Below are positions 26,938 through 36,411 of a stretch of 64,000 nucleotides of DNA, in pieces (the stretch's first letter is position 1; the number at the start of each line of letters is the position of its first letter). Source of the DNA: Flectobacillus rivi. Its GTDB lineage: Bacteria; Bacteroidota; Bacteroidia; Cytophagales; Spirosomataceae. Under the pieces are notes generated by a model. It was not told the origin of the DNA. It ran no database searches and saw nothing but the letters and a program-made list of their open reading frames with translations. The translations under genes and the position numbers were made by a program. The DNA is taken from positions 98,822 to 162,821 of the forward strand of contig NZ_JASHIE010000018.1 in assembly GCF_030056655.1 (NCBI RefSeq), in the 5' to 3' direction.

Positions 26938-29500
26938 TCTGACTCGAATTTTCGGTACTACTCAAAAAAGAATGTTGTATTTCGGTATGAGTAAAGTACA
27001 AATTTGTCAAAGAGTTGTTTACTGATAAGATTAAATCAAATACTTCTGCCAGTAAGCTATCTAAGTATTCACGATACAAGGTATCTTGCTCGAAAATGAC
27101 CATTTGAGAAACATCGGCGAGTTTGATCTTCATAGTTGCCTGAAGGACAGCCTTCTGCGCCAAATTTAGACGCTCTGTATGTGATGGTTTGGGTAATTCT
27201 GATAAACAACGCCCCAGTTCATCCAACTGAAAAGCCAAAGAATAAGGTAGTTTTGTTTCCAAAAAAATCATATCAAGCATGGCTTCCAAATTCAAGTTGG
27301 ATTTATAAAGCTGTCGATAATGAATCAACAAATGATGGTTGATAAGAACTGCTTCAATAAGTTCATTCTCAATGTGGGATTCGCTTTTAAAGCTAAAACA
27401 AGCACGAATTGTACTGATTTTTAGTAAAATTCTTTCAATAAACTTTCCAGATTCGAACAAATAAAACCCACTATCCCTTGGCATAGTATCGGCTACAATT
27501 CCATAAAAAGTAAATAAACGTGCATGAAGTTTATCTAATATCTTTTGCATCGTGTTGCTATTGGAATAAGCATCGTCGGGTCGTTTAATTTTTTTAAATG
27601 TATTCTCAATCGAGTAAATAGCACGCCATGTATCATGATTCCACCGATCACTAACAGAAATCACACCTCTCAAAAAAGCCTCAGTACTGGAAGCCACGGA
27701 TCCCAATATTTTAAGATCATGAACAATCTTGTGTATTTCGGAGTAGGGATTAGCCAATAGTTCAGGTTTTTCCTCATCTAAAAATCCAGGATAAGTTAAC
27801 GTCAAGTGTGTTAGACCTTTCAACAAAACTTCGATATGCTCTGATTTTGAAGCATTCCCAAACTTGACACTTTCATGGAGTGCATTAATCAACAACTTGA
27901 TATATTTGGTAGTCGACATAGTTCGCTCGGCATAACGACCAACCCAAAAAAGATTCTCAGCACTTCTACTAGGCAAGGAAGTATGATGATGCACCGACTC
28001 TTTGGGCATTTCGATGCGAATCTCCTTTTGCGCTATTTCAGTGTCAGATACAATCCAAGTATCTTTAGAACACCCCCCATGTTGATGCGAAACTTCAAAA
28101 CGACCTTTTACAGCAGAACTTCTTGTCAGCCCGCCTTGCATAACCATATAGTCGTCGCCATTGGCTACCAAGTAAGCTCGAAGCGCCGCCAAACGAGGCA
28201 CCAACTTCCCATTTACCAAGGCTGGTGTGGTCGAAAGTCCAATTTCTTCTTGGGCAACGTATTCGTGAGGTGCCAGTAAAATTTGTTGTATTAACTCTTC
28301 TCGCTGTTCTGGCGTTAACAATCTGCCATATACAGAACGAAAAACTTGCTTACGATTCGCTTTTTTAATGATAAGTTGAGGCAGGTTTTCAATCACATAA
28401 TTGAGTTCATGTTGATGTCCACACCACCATGTGGCAATGGAAGGTAATATCAACTCTTCTTTCAGAAAAAAGCGACAAGCAGCCGCCATAAATGCTAAAA
28501 GTCCACTATTTTCAAGAACTCCAGCTCCTGGTGTGTTGACCACTGCAACATTGCCTAAGCGCATAGCCTGTAATAAGCCAGGAATGCCCAATCGAGAATC
28601 CTCCCGCAACTCAAGCGGATCACACCAATCGTCATCTACTCGACGAATTATCACATCAACCTTTTCTAAGCCATCTATTGAACGTAGCCATACAAAACCA
28701 TCTCTCACTACTAAATCATCGCCCTGAACCAAAGTATAGCCCAAATACGAAGCCAAATACGCATGTTCGAAATAGGTTTCATTACCTGAACCTGGGGTCA
28801 GGTACACAATAGTCGGATGTTCTCGACTTTTTCCTGTCAGAGCAGTAACTTCTTTATGAAAAGTTTTGAAGAAAGGAGAAAGACGGTTAACTGTCATACC
28901 AGTGGTCAGTTCAGGCAATATGGCACTCATAACTGTACGGTTTTCCAGTGCATATCCCGACCCTGAGGGCGCTTGAGTACGATTGTCAACTACCCACATG
29001 CGACCATCTGGTCCACGAGCTATATCTACTGCATGAACAAGTAATTGTTTTTCGGATGATAATTTTACATCCATACAAGGGCGAAAGAAGCCACTATTTT
29101 CGTAAATCAACTCAGGAGGTAATATACCTTCTTTTACTAAAAGTTGAGGTCCATAAATATCTTTCAGCATCAAATCCAACACCACGGCTCTTTGCTTCAA
29201 CCCTTCCGATATCAAATCCCATTCTGACTTTTCCAATAAAAAAGGAATAGGGTCTAATTGCCAAGGTCTAGCGCTTACCTCAGAACTACCATATACGTTA
29301 TAAGTAACACCATTTTCACGTAGTTTATTAGCTAATTCCTGACTACGCACCACGAGTTGTTCCATACCCAACTTTTCGAGGGTATCAAACATTTTTTTCC
29401 AATAAGGTTTTACTTGTTGATTGGCGTCCAAAATTTCGTCGTAAGACTCTATTTCGCCAAGGTATGCTTTGAGTAAACTATCTTTCACTTCAGTAATCAT
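26927..29500 (-). CDS. Circularly permuted ATP-grasp ligase fused to alpha-E domain
   Basis: The ATG at 29498-29500 gives 857 residues; a GTG six codons upstream is possible. The N-terminal half (about 70-480) is the circularly permuted type 2 ATP-grasp domain (COG2308), with VYGSSEVSARPWQLDPIPFLL, RTVMSAILPEL and LTPGSGNETYFEHAYLA. The C-terminal part (about 510-830) is the all-helical alpha-E domain (COG2307), starting LPSRSAENLFWVGRYAERT. Elsewhere these are often two genes; here they are fused. ATP-grasp members form peptide-like amide bonds. It overlaps the transglutaminase gene and should work with it. No product of the system is known. Confidence 0.92.
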   Translation of the reverse strand: MITEVKDSLLKAYLGEIESYDEILDANQQVKPYWKKMFDTLEKLGMEQLVVRSQELANKLRENGVTYNVYGSSEVSARPWQLDPIPFLLEKSEWDLISEGLKQRAVVLDLMLKDIYGPQLLVKEGILPPELIYENSGFFRPCMDVKLSSEKQLLVHAVDIARGPDGRMWVVDNRTQAPSGSGYALENRTVMSAILPELTTGMTVNRLSPFFKTFHKEVTALTGKSREHPTIVYLTPGSGNETYFEHAYLASYLGYTLVQGDDLVVRDGFVWLRSIDGLEKVDVIIRRVDDDWCDPLELREDSRLGIPGLLQAMRLGNVAVVNTPGAGVLENSGLLAFMAAACRFFLKEELILPSIATWWCGHQHELNYVIENLPQLIIKKANRKQVFRSVYGRLLTPEQREELIQQILLAPHEYVAQEEIGLSTTPALVNGKLVPRLAALRAYLVANGDDYMVMQGGLTRSSAVKGRFEVSHQHGGCSKDTWIVSDTEIAQKEIRIEMPKESVHHHTSLPSRSAENLFWVGRYAERTMSTTKYIKLLINALHESVKFGNASKSEHIEVLLKGLTHLTLTYPGFLDEEKPELLANPYSEIHKIVHDLKILGSVASSTEAFLRGVISVSDRWNHDTWRAIYSIENTFKKIKRPDDAYSNSNTMQKILDKLHARLFTFYGIVADTMPRDSGFYLFESGKFIERILLKISTIRACFSFKSESHIENELIEAVLINHHLLIHYRQLYKSNLNLEAMLDMIFLETKLPYSLAFQLDELGRCLSELPKPSHTERLNLAQKAVLQATMKIKLADVSQMVIFEQDTLYREYLDSLLAEVFDLILSVNNSLTNLYFTHTEIQHSFLSSTENSSQNEI

Positions 29501-29621
29501 ATTATCATAAGCAAGCACTCAAAATATTGACTGCAAAATGGTAAATCATTTACGATTTATTTATCTCATATAATTCTATGAGCGTAAAAAGTATAAATGT
29601 AAGTATTTACGAAAAAAATAC

Positions 29622-29671
29622 AAGGATAGGTTATCCCGACGAATCAAAAAACATCAGATAACCTATCCCTT
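29622..29671 (-). terminator. Terminator between DUF2126 and ATP-grasp genes
   Basis: A 14-bp stem (29622-29635 with 29657-29671, core GGATAGGTTATC) is followed on the minus strand by a T-rich run. It ends the DUF2126 transcript, so the ATP-grasp gene 120 bp further on should have its own promoter. The surrounding 269-bp gap has no gene. Confidence 0.75.
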
Positions 29672-29769
29672 TCAAAAGTCTTACTCAATTGTTTTCTACA
29701 AATGATAAGTTAGGAGTCTGTAAATATTTTTAAACTCATACCTTACCACTCCTAGCACTACAGATAAAC

Positions 29770-32700
29770 TTATCTCGCCTTCCAGAATCTTCTCAAGTCG
29801 AGTGTAGTAGGATATTCAGCATTAATCAGCTCAACAGGCGTATCGATTTTCATTTCCTTTTTGTTTTCAGCCACAAATCGTGAAGGCGCTGTATTAAATC
29901 TAACAGGAGCAGGCACCATCTCTGTTGTCGATGGAGTATGTCCAAAACCCCAGAAGCGACTAATTCTTCTCGACTCCGCCTCGTAGCTATTAATCGGATA
30001 CGTATCAAAACTTCTTCCACCTGGGTGTGATACAAAATAGGTACATCCACCAATCACACGGTTATTCCAAGTATCTACAATATCAAATACCAATGGTGCA
30101 TCGACACCAACTGTAGGATGGAGAGCAGACGGTGGGTTCCAAGCTTTGTATCTAATTCCAGCTACATATTCGCCTTTAGTTCCTGTTGGACGTAATGGCA
30201 CTCGACATCCATTACAAACTAAAATATGTCGATCCTGAACAAATCCAGAAACTTTAACTTGTAGTTTTTCTAATGATGAGTCCACAAAACGAGCGGTGCC
30301 AGAATTTGAGAGTTCTTCGCCAAGTACATGCCAAGGCTCGATTCCTAAACGAAGCTCCAGTTGTAGATTATCGACAGTTACCCCACCATGGTGTGGGAAT
30401 CTGAATTCGAAAAAGGCATCAAACCATGAAATATCAAAGTCATAGCCTGCATCTTTCAAATCGTTTACTACATCAATCATATCCAAATAGGCGAAGTGAG
30501 GCAATAAAAATCTATCATGCAATTCTGTTCCCCAACGAACTAGTTTTTTCTTATATGGCTGTTTCCAAAACTTAGCAATCAAGGCACGAACTAGTAAATT
30601 TTGTACTAAATTCATGTGCTTGTGTGGTGGCATATCAAACGCTCTAAACTCCAAAATTCCCAAACGACCTGTAGAAGAATCGGGTGAATACAGCTTATCT
30701 ATACAAAATTCGGTACGGTGTGTATTTCCTGTAATATCAACCAAGAGATTCCTGAAAATTCTATCTACCATCCAAAATGGCACATTGCCATCGTCTGGGA
30801 TTTGGTCAAAAGCAATTTCGAGTTCATATAAACGCTCGTCACGACCTTCGTCAACTCGTGGTGCTTGACTTGTTGGACCAATAAATGACCCAGCAAATAA
30901 ATAACTCAATACAGGGTGATGCTGCCAATAAGTAACTAAACTACGCAATAAATCAGGGCGACGTAAAATCGGACTATCAGCAGGTTTTGCTCCACCAATC
31001 GTTACGTGATTACCACCGCCTGTTCCTGTGTGTCGTCCATCTACCATAAACTTTTCTGTACCTAATCTCGACAGAAATGCTTCTTCATACAAAGCCGTGG
31101 TATTGTCAACTAACTCCTGCCAATTTTTTGATGGGTGAATATTTACCTCAATTACCCCAGGGTCTGGCGACACCACAAGTTTCTCCATTCTATAATCAGA
31201 TGGAGGCGTATATCCTTCGATTCTTACAGGCATTTGCAGTATCTCTGCGGTAGCCTCAATAGAAGCAATAAGATCTAAATAATGCTCTAGGTATTCTGTT
31301 GGAGGCAGGAAGGCATATAGGATTCCTTCTCTTTCCTCAATTACCAAGGTTGTTTGAATCGTATTTACCTCAAACAACAAAGGCTTTTCTTCCAAGTCAT
31401 CTGCCTTCTTTATTTTTTCTTCATCCTTAATTTTGGAGGCTTTTTTGACAGGAGCCACATAGTCAGGTGCTTCAGATCCATATCGTGCCTCGGCAACTGC
31501 ACTATAATCTCCCAGTTCAGGTAAATCTTCAAATGGACTACGTTCTAGCGGTTCTTCTCTTTGAAATTTAGAAATCGCAGGTAAAGAATTTAACGGCAAT
31601 CTTAAACCTACAGGAGAATTACCCGGAATTAAAAAGCAATTCTCTCTTCTAAACTCCCAAACACAACTTGTCCATGAGCTGGTATTCCAGTTCCATCGTA
31701 TGGGTAAGGCAAAACCGACAGGGTTATTTAAGCCCTTTTCCAATACCTTGGCTAAGGTTCGACGTTCAATCGAATCCTTTAGGTTGACTGCCGATGGGTC
31801 TACATTCACAGGTAATTTACCTTCTTCTAACGTCCAATAAATAGGGTCTTCAAAAGCAGGGCATAAATTACTGGGACGGATACCCAAATATTTGGTGAGC
31901 TCTGTAGCAAATAGTTCTGCATCATGGAAGGTATAATTTGTTTGTCCTTCTTTTGCGATAAGGTCATCATTTTTCCAAATAGTATGTCCGTCTTTTCTCC
32001 AGTAAAGGGCATACTGCCAACGAGGGAACAATTCACCCGGATACCATTTCCCTTGCCCAAAATGCAATAAGCCTCCATGAGCAAAGCGATTTTTAAGGCG
32101 CAAAGCAAGATTATAGGCAAGTTGGCGCTTGAGTGGTCCATCGGCAGTCGAGTTCCATTCAGCAGATTCAAAATCGTCGATAGATACAAAGGTTGGCTCT
32201 CCTCCCATCGTCATACGCACATCCCCTTCTTGTAAATCTTTCTCTACGATATTCCCAACTTTCATGATTTTCTCCCACTGTTCGTCAGTATACGGTTTGG
32301 TTACCCTTGGGTCTTCATGAATTCGGAAAACTTTATTATCAAACTCAAAAGTTACTTCACAAATATCTGTAGCCCCAGTAACAGGCGCCGCGCTTGCATA
32401 ATCAGGTGTACAGCACAATGGAATGTGTCCTTCTCCTGCAAATAATCCTGATGTTGGATCTAATCCAATCCATCCTGCACCTGGGATATATGCCTCAACC
32501 CAAGCATGTAAATCTGTAAAATCTTCTTCTGGGCCAGAAGGTCCGTCCAAGGATTTTATATCTGGCGTTAGTTGAACCAAATAGCCAGATACAAATCGAG
32601 CAGCAATACCTTTATGACGTAGAATCTGAACCAGTAACCAAGCTGAATCACGACAACTCCCACTTTTAATGGTTAGTGTGTCCTCGCAAGTTTGTACCCC

Positions 32701-33195
32701 TGGCTCCATTCGAATATTGTAATCAAGATGACCATAGACTTTTTGATTGGCATACACCAAAAAATCAACAGTATTAATATCTTCCTGAGCTTCTACTTCT
32801 TTCAAAAACTCCGTCAATAATAGTCCTGATTCACGTGCCTCTAGATATGGCACTAATTCTTTTGCTAAAATCTCATCGTATCTGAATGGAAATTTTTCGG
32901 CATATTCTTCCACGAAAAAGTCAAAAGGGTTAATCACTTCCATGCGAGCTATTACCTCAACTTCTACACTTAGCTCTTTTGTTTTTTCAGGAAAGACAAC
33001 TCTTGCTTGATAATTTCCAAATGGATCTTGCTGCCAGTTAATAAAATGCTCTTCAGGAGTAATCTTTAAAGAATATCCTTCAATCGCAGTTCGTGAATGC
33101 GGTGCAGGTCTTAATCTAAAAATATGGGGAGACAAGCTGACGCTACGATCAAACTTATACTTAGTTTTATGAGAAATCGCAACTTTTAAAGACAT
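29770..33195 (-). CDS. Transglutaminase-DUF2126 fusion protein
   Basis: The 1141-residue protein starts with the same beta domain and transglutaminase core as the 26071 gene, with an intact triad of C181 (SCRDSAW), H230 (LHAWVEAY) and D246 (GLDPTSG). The remainder (about 300-1120) is DUF2126 (COG4196), with MTMGGEPTFVS, the metal-site-like motif HTGTGGGNHVTIGG and EFRAFDMPPH. DUF2126 was predicted from computational work to be an amidoligase-like peptide-forming domain. No signal peptide is seen. It lies just upstream of the ATP-grasp/alpha-E and second transglutaminase genes. Length fits the family. Confidence 0.92.
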   Translation of the reverse strand: MSLKVAISHKTKYKFDRSVSLSPHIFRLRPAPHSRTAIEGYSLKITPEEHFINWQQDPFGNYQARVVFPEKTKELSVEVEVIARMEVINPFDFFVEEYAEKFPFRYDEILAKELVPYLEARESGLLLTEFLKEVEAQEDINTVDFLVYANQKVYGHLDYNIRMEPGVQTCEDTLTIKSGSCRDSAWLLVQILRHKGIAARFVSGYLVQLTPDIKSLDGPSGPEEDFTDLHAWVEAYIPGAGWIGLDPTSGLFAGEGHIPLCCTPDYASAAPVTGATDICEVTFEFDNKVFRIHEDPRVTKPYTDEQWEKIMKVGNIVEKDLQEGDVRMTMGGEPTFVSIDDFESAEWNSTADGPLKRQLAYNLALRLKNRFAHGGLLHFGQGKWYPGELFPRWQYALYWRKDGHTIWKNDDLIAKEGQTNYTFHDAELFATELTKYLGIRPSNLCPAFEDPIYWTLEEGKLPVNVDPSAVNLKDSIERRTLAKVLEKGLNNPVGFALPIRWNWNTSSWTSCVWEFRRENCFLIPGNSPVGLRLPLNSLPAISKFQREEPLERSPFEDLPELGDYSAVAEARYGSEAPDYVAPVKKASKIKDEEKIKKADDLEEKPLLFEVNTIQTTLVIEEREGILYAFLPPTEYLEHYLDLIASIEATAEILQMPVRIEGYTPPSDYRMEKLVVSPDPGVIEVNIHPSKNWQELVDNTTALYEEAFLSRLGTEKFMVDGRHTGTGGGNHVTIGGAKPADSPILRRPDLLRSLVTYWQHHPVLSYLFAGSFIGPTSQAPRVDEGRDERLYELEIAFDQIPDDGNVPFWMVDRIFRNLLVDITGNTHRTEFCIDKLYSPDSSTGRLGILEFRAFDMPPHKHMNLVQNLLVRALIAKFWKQPYKKKLVRWGTELHDRFLLPHFAYLDMIDVVNDLKDAGYDFDISWFDAFFEFRFPHHGGVTVDNLQLELRLGIEPWHVLGEELSNSGTARFVDSSLEKLQVKVSGFVQDRHILVCNGCRVPLRPTGTKGEYVAGIRYKAWNPPSALHPTVGVDAPLVFDIVDTWNNRVIGGCTYFVSHPGGRSFDTYPINSYEAESRRISRFWGFGHTPSTTEMVPAPVRFNTAPSRFVAENKKEMKIDTPVELINAEYPTTLDLRRFWKAR

Positions 33196-33433
33196 ACGAG
33201 ATTATTTTGAAGGTTCAATCATGGATTTATGTAAAAAAAGTGAAAAAATCCATAAAATATCAACCTCCAAATGAAAATTTATACATTCTCTTAAAGAAAT
33301 TATATTCTACTTAATATTCATTTTACTTTTTGATTATTTTAGAATACGCTCTTTATTCAAAATTATATTTTAGCATTATTGAGAAATAGCAACTTGCCCT
33401 TGATATCTATTTGTCATTGATCATGCTGTCTGA
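33196..33433. promoter_or_regulatory. Upstream region of the DUF2126 gene
   Basis: This AT-rich stretch has no gene. On the minus strand TAATTTTG (33358-33365) matches the -7 consensus, with a possible TTG at 33390-33392 (24-bp spacing, rather long). If real it would give a leader of about 150 nt. Confidence 0.3.
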
Positions 33434-33762
33434 AATGCTCAAACCATAATGCTCAAAATGAGCAATATGATAGTGATGAAAATGCTCAAACCATAGTGCT
33501 CAAAATGAGCAATATGATAGTGATGAGAATGCCTAAACCATAATGCTCAAAATGAGCAATATGATAGTGATGAAAACGCTCAAACCATAATGCTCAAAAT
33601 GAGCAATATGATAGTGATGAAAACGCTCAAACCATAGTGCTCAAAATGAGCAATATGATAGTGATGAAAACGCTCAAACCATATTGCTCAAAATGAGCAA
33701 TATGATAGTGATGAGAATGCCCAAACCATAATGCTCAAAATGAGCAATATGGCTGATAACAA
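33434..33762. repeat. Seven tandem 47-bp repeats, candidate partition site (parS)
   Basis: Seven head-to-tail units of 47 bp, the last diverging at its end, lie immediately downstream of parB. Every unit has the 15-bp palindrome TGCTCAAAATGAGCA, which extends outwards to nearly 25 bp; in unit 6 (from 33669) the extended arms are perfect. Units differ at only a few bases. Plasmid centromeres bound by ParB often consist of such repeats beside the par genes. There is no long unrelated spacer, so it is not CRISPR. Confidence 0.8.
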
Positions 33763-33791
33763 AAAAGAGGTCGATTGACCTCTTTTTTGTT
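33758..33791. terminator. Terminator overlapping the parB stop
   Basis: AACAAAAAAGAGGTC (33758 on) pairs with GACCTCTTTTTTGTT, a nearly perfect stem with A and T tracts. It ends the parAB transcript just before the repeat array and would also stop transcription coming through the array. Confidence 0.85.
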
Positions 33792-34710
33792 AAAGTAATT
33801 CTTCTAGTTTACCAACTAACTTTTTTAATTCTTCTAGTCTTTCTTTATCCTTTGCATTAACAATTTTCTTTACAAGGGCTATAATTTCATTGGAACAATT
33901 GACAAGTGTATGGTTTGTTGGAACGGTTTCAACTCTTTCTACCAATCCACTTGTTTGTAACACCGTTACCAATTCATCAGCGCTTTCAATGGGTTTAGGT
34001 AACTCCTTTACTTTAGCGACTTTTTGTAAAAGCCCTTTTTCAATATTTTGATTTCCAGCCAAGACTTCATTTCGTAAGGTGGTAGACAATTTTCCCAGCC
34101 CTTCTGCAAACTCAGCATCACGGCGAATTGTAGCAGGACTTACTTTATATTCCTCAGATAGTTTCGATGCTGTGGAAACTTTCACCTTCTTACTTTCAAA
34201 ATAATCATCGACGTTAATGAGTCCTTCGTCAGTAACACGGTCATATTTACCTCTTTCAGATTTTTCGTTGTTATAGCGCAAACCTCTGAAATAAGATGCC
34301 TGTTGAGGTGTAAGATTACGACGCCCCAATTGCAAATCAATCATATAGTCTTTTACTTCCTTCAAGGTGTTAAAAGACAGTAATTGAATATTAAAATTCA
34401 ATTGATTGGTTTGACAAATTCGATAGCGGTTGTGTCCATCTATTAGGATATAGGCTGGTGTGGAGTCTTCTGTGGGACTTAATCCAGCTACACTTCGAGT
34501 GGTTTCCCATATCAATAGTGCATCTTTACATCCGTATTTTAAAATGTTTTGTTCAAGTTGTTGAGATTCTTCATCACTCAAAGGAGGTATAAAATCGCGA
34601 AGTTCTTCAAGGATTTGTATATTTTGCTTGATGGCCTCGAGGGATATGAGATTACTACCCAAGGCTTGCTTGGTTTTGGAGGCTATAACGTCTTTAAAAT
34701 TTGCTTTCAT
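33790..34710 (-). CDS. parB: ParB-family partition protein
   Basis: The 306-residue protein has an N-terminal ParB/Spo0J nuclease-like domain (about 40-125) with ILIDGHNRYRIC, followed by a helix-turn-helix region (about 150-200, KVKVSTASKLSEEYKVSPATIRRDAEF). The C-terminal part (about 250-306) is helical and probably dimerises. It should bind a centromere and be moved by ParA during replicon segregation. The start is 7 bp after the parA stop, and the 47-bp repeat array lies right behind its terminator. The N-terminal domain matches plasmid ParB proteins better than chromosomal ones. Confidence 0.9.
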   Translation of the reverse strand: MKANFKDVIASKTKQALGSNLISLEAIKQNIQILEELRDFIPPLSDEESQQLEQNILKYGCKDALLIWETTRSVAGLSPTEDSTPAYILIDGHNRYRICQTNQLNFNIQLLSFNTLKEVKDYMIDLQLGRRNLTPQQASYFRGLRYNNEKSERGKYDRVTDEGLINVDDYFESKKVKVSTASKLSEEYKVSPATIRRDAEFAEGLGKLSTTLRNEVLAGNQNIEKGLLQKVAKVKELPKPIESADELVTVLQTSGLVERVETVPTNHTLVNCSNEIIALVKKIVNAKDKERLEELKKLVGKLEELL

Positions 34711-34717
34711 CTAATCT

Positions 34718-35674
34718 CTATTTTACCACTTGTAAATACTGTATAAACTCTTCCGAAAACTCACGATACAATTTGGCTGCTTCCGAATTTTCAGCAAATT
34801 TGGATATTGTGCTTTGTTCTATTTGTGCTTTTTGAAAATCTACAAGATGTTTTATTTCAGTACGAAATACTCTGAACTGTGACATACTTTCTCTAACGTG
34901 TTCTTTCACGCCATCGTGTACAGAGTTTTTCTTTACCATGGTAAACACGATTCCGTCAATTTCAATAGCAGGGTTCCAGCTTGTACGAACTTCTGAAATT
35001 CTATCTAAAAGGGTGTTTAATCCTTTAACGGCTGATATTTCTGGTTGAAGTGTGATTAAACAGCTTTTGGATGCAATCAATGCCGAAGAGGTAAGTGCGT
35101 TGAGCGAGGGAGGGCAATCGATCAGAATGTAATCGTATTGCTCCATCAATGGGACTAATTTGTTTTTGAGCCTCGACACTCCCCCCAAAGAAATAATTAA
35201 TTCAATTTCGGCCTTGGCCAAATCTATATCTGATGGACTAAGATCTAAATTTGGAGCAATATTCATGACTGGCAACTCATCTGCTTTCAGCAGGGCATCT
35301 ACAACTTGCTTTTCTGGGGTATCTACTCCTAGTATTTGAGACAAATTTCCCTGAGGATCCATGTCTATCAATAATACATTAAATCCTTTTCTGGCTAAAG
35401 CTTCACCCAAAGAACCTGTCGTAGTAGTTTTACCAACACCTCCTTTGTGATTAATTATCGAAATCACACGAGCGTTTTGATAAAGATTCGGCGAATATCC
35501 ATATTTAGTCAATACTGGTAATAGCGCAGCTAAATGCCTTTCATTAAGATTTCGCTCGCCTGTGATGGCTTTGGTAAGTGTTCCTTTCGCTAGTGTTGAT
35601 TCCTTTTCTACAGTCGAAACAGAAAGTGCTGGATTATGTCTTAAGAATTTTAGGACTAATTCTTGGCTTATCAT
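34718..35674 (-). CDS. parA: ParA-family partition ATPase with N-terminal helix-turn-helix
   Basis: The 318-residue protein has a deviant Walker A motif at 75-84 (NHKGGVGKTT, signature lysines K77 and K82), Walker A' LLIDMDPQGNL and Walker B YDYILIDCPPS. Residues 1-60 form a predicted HTH (LAKGTLTKAITG), as in type Ia plasmid ParA proteins that repress their own operon. It moves ParB-bound DNA on the nucleoid. It is the first gene of the parAB operon. A 16-bp palindrome lies inside its promoter, which suits autoregulation. Confidence 0.93.
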   Translation of the reverse strand: MISQELVLKFLRHNPALSVSTVEKESTLAKGTLTKAITGERNLNERHLAALLPVLTKYGYSPNLYQNARVISIINHKGGVGKTTTTGSLGEALARKGFNVLLIDMDPQGNLSQILGVDTPEKQVVDALLKADELPVMNIAPNLDLSPSDIDLAKAEIELIISLGGVSRLKNKLVPLMEQYDYILIDCPPSLNALTSSALIASKSCLITLQPEISAVKGLNTLLDRISEVRTSWNPAIEIDGIVFTMVKKNSVHDGVKEHVRESMSQFRVFRTEIKHLVDFQKAQIEQSTISKFAENSEAAKLYREFSEEFIQYLQVVK

Positions 35675-35703
35675 AGGTAAAATCGTTTGTATTACATTTC
35701 ATA

Positions 35704-35737
35704 CAAATATACCAAAAAAGTATCAGTTTTGATACAA
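35704..35737 (-). promoter_or_regulatory. parA promoter with operator palindrome in the spacer
   Basis: On the minus strand TATATTTG (35704-35711) is a perfect -7 box, 30 bp upstream of the parA ATG. TTG at 35735-35737 is a possible -33 element. GTATCA/TGATAC (35720-35725 and 35730-35735) forms a palindrome inside the spacer, a position where the HTH of ParA could repress. Confidence 0.6.
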
Positions 35738-35784
35738 CTGCTTTATAATAATTCTTTCTTCAAGCAACATATTTTATTGAAAGT

Positions 35785-36115
35785 AAAAACTACTTTTATG
35801 GTGTCACTTTGCAAAAGATAAGCCACCAATAAAAACTACTTTTATGGTGTCATTTATAATTTTGATGGAATTTCAAAAAACTACTTTTATGGTGCGTTAC
35901 AAGGTCTAATCATAAATTCAAAAAACGACTTTTATGGTGTCTATATTCCTCTATCGAGTTACCCAAAAACTACTTTTATGGTGCCATGAGGATTTTTTAC
36001 AGCTTTTAAAAAACTACTTTTATGGTGTTTCGTTAATTTTTATCATTTTATAAAAACTACTTTTATGGTGCTGGTGCTGTTTTAACTACTTTCACTAAAA
36101 ACTACTTTTATGGTG
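35785..36115. repeat. Iteron array 1: eight 19-bp repeats spaced 43-46 bp
   Basis: Eight copies of AAAAACTACTTTTATGGTG start at 35785, 35831, 35876, 35921, 35965, 36009, 36052 and 36097; the fourth has one base change (CGAC). All point the same way. The spacing is about four helical turns, so copies lie on the same face of the DNA. They are the probable Rep binding sites of a Rep_3-type origin or its copy-control (incompatibility) region. Confidence 0.9.
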
Positions 36116-36159
36116 TCTCCACTTTCAATTCTTTCTCGTACGATTTTTATCCATGACTA

Positions 36160-36300
36160 ATTTTAGAAGATTTTTAAACTTGAATTTTTAAGAAAAAAAT
36201 TAATAAAAAATCAACAATTTCCTTTGTTGTCTTTTAAATCTTTTATTCTTTTAAATCTTTTAGGGGTCTGTAACTATTTGATTTTCAGTTTTTTAAGCAC
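36160..36300. other. AT-rich stretch between iteron arrays (candidate melting region)
   Basis: This stretch is very AT-rich and holds a tandem duplication of TCTTTTAAATCTTTTA-like sequence near 36231-36259. It lies between the two iteron arrays, where origin DNA is often unwound. TTATCCATG near 36149 resembles a DnaA box but misses two bases. Confidence 0.45.
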
Positions 36301-36304
36301 CATT

Positions 36305-36408
36305 AAAACTACTTTTATGGTGCTTAAAACTACTTTTATGGTGTATTAAAACTACTTTTATGGTGATTAAAACTACTTTTATGGTGTATTAAAACTACTT
36401 TTATGGTG
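36305..36408. repeat. Iteron array 2: five repeats at 21-22 bp spacing
   Basis: Five exact copies of AAAACTACTTTTATGGTG start at 36305, 36326, 36348, 36369 and 36391, a spacing of two helical turns. Close spacing is typical of origin iterons, so this array is the best candidate for the replication start, with array 1 as a titrating or control array. Confidence 0.9.
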
Positions 36409-36411
36409 ATT

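Noticed and set aside
28431..28727. Plus-strand frame inside the ATP-grasp gene
   Set aside because: It is a shadow of the clearly coding minus-strand gene, with basic low-complexity composition.
33434..33762. Possible CRISPR array
   Set aside because: The 47-bp units run head to tail with no unique spacers, and no cas genes are present.
36146..36156. DnaA box near the iterons
   Set aside because: TTATCCATG differs at two positions from the usual nine-base box, and single boxes of this quality occur by chance in AT-rich DNA.
35785..36408. Possible CRISPR array at the iteron repeats
   Set aside because: The 18-19 bp repeats lie beside a replication initiator, and spacing is helical (21-22 or 43-46 bp) with AT-rich filler, as for iterons.
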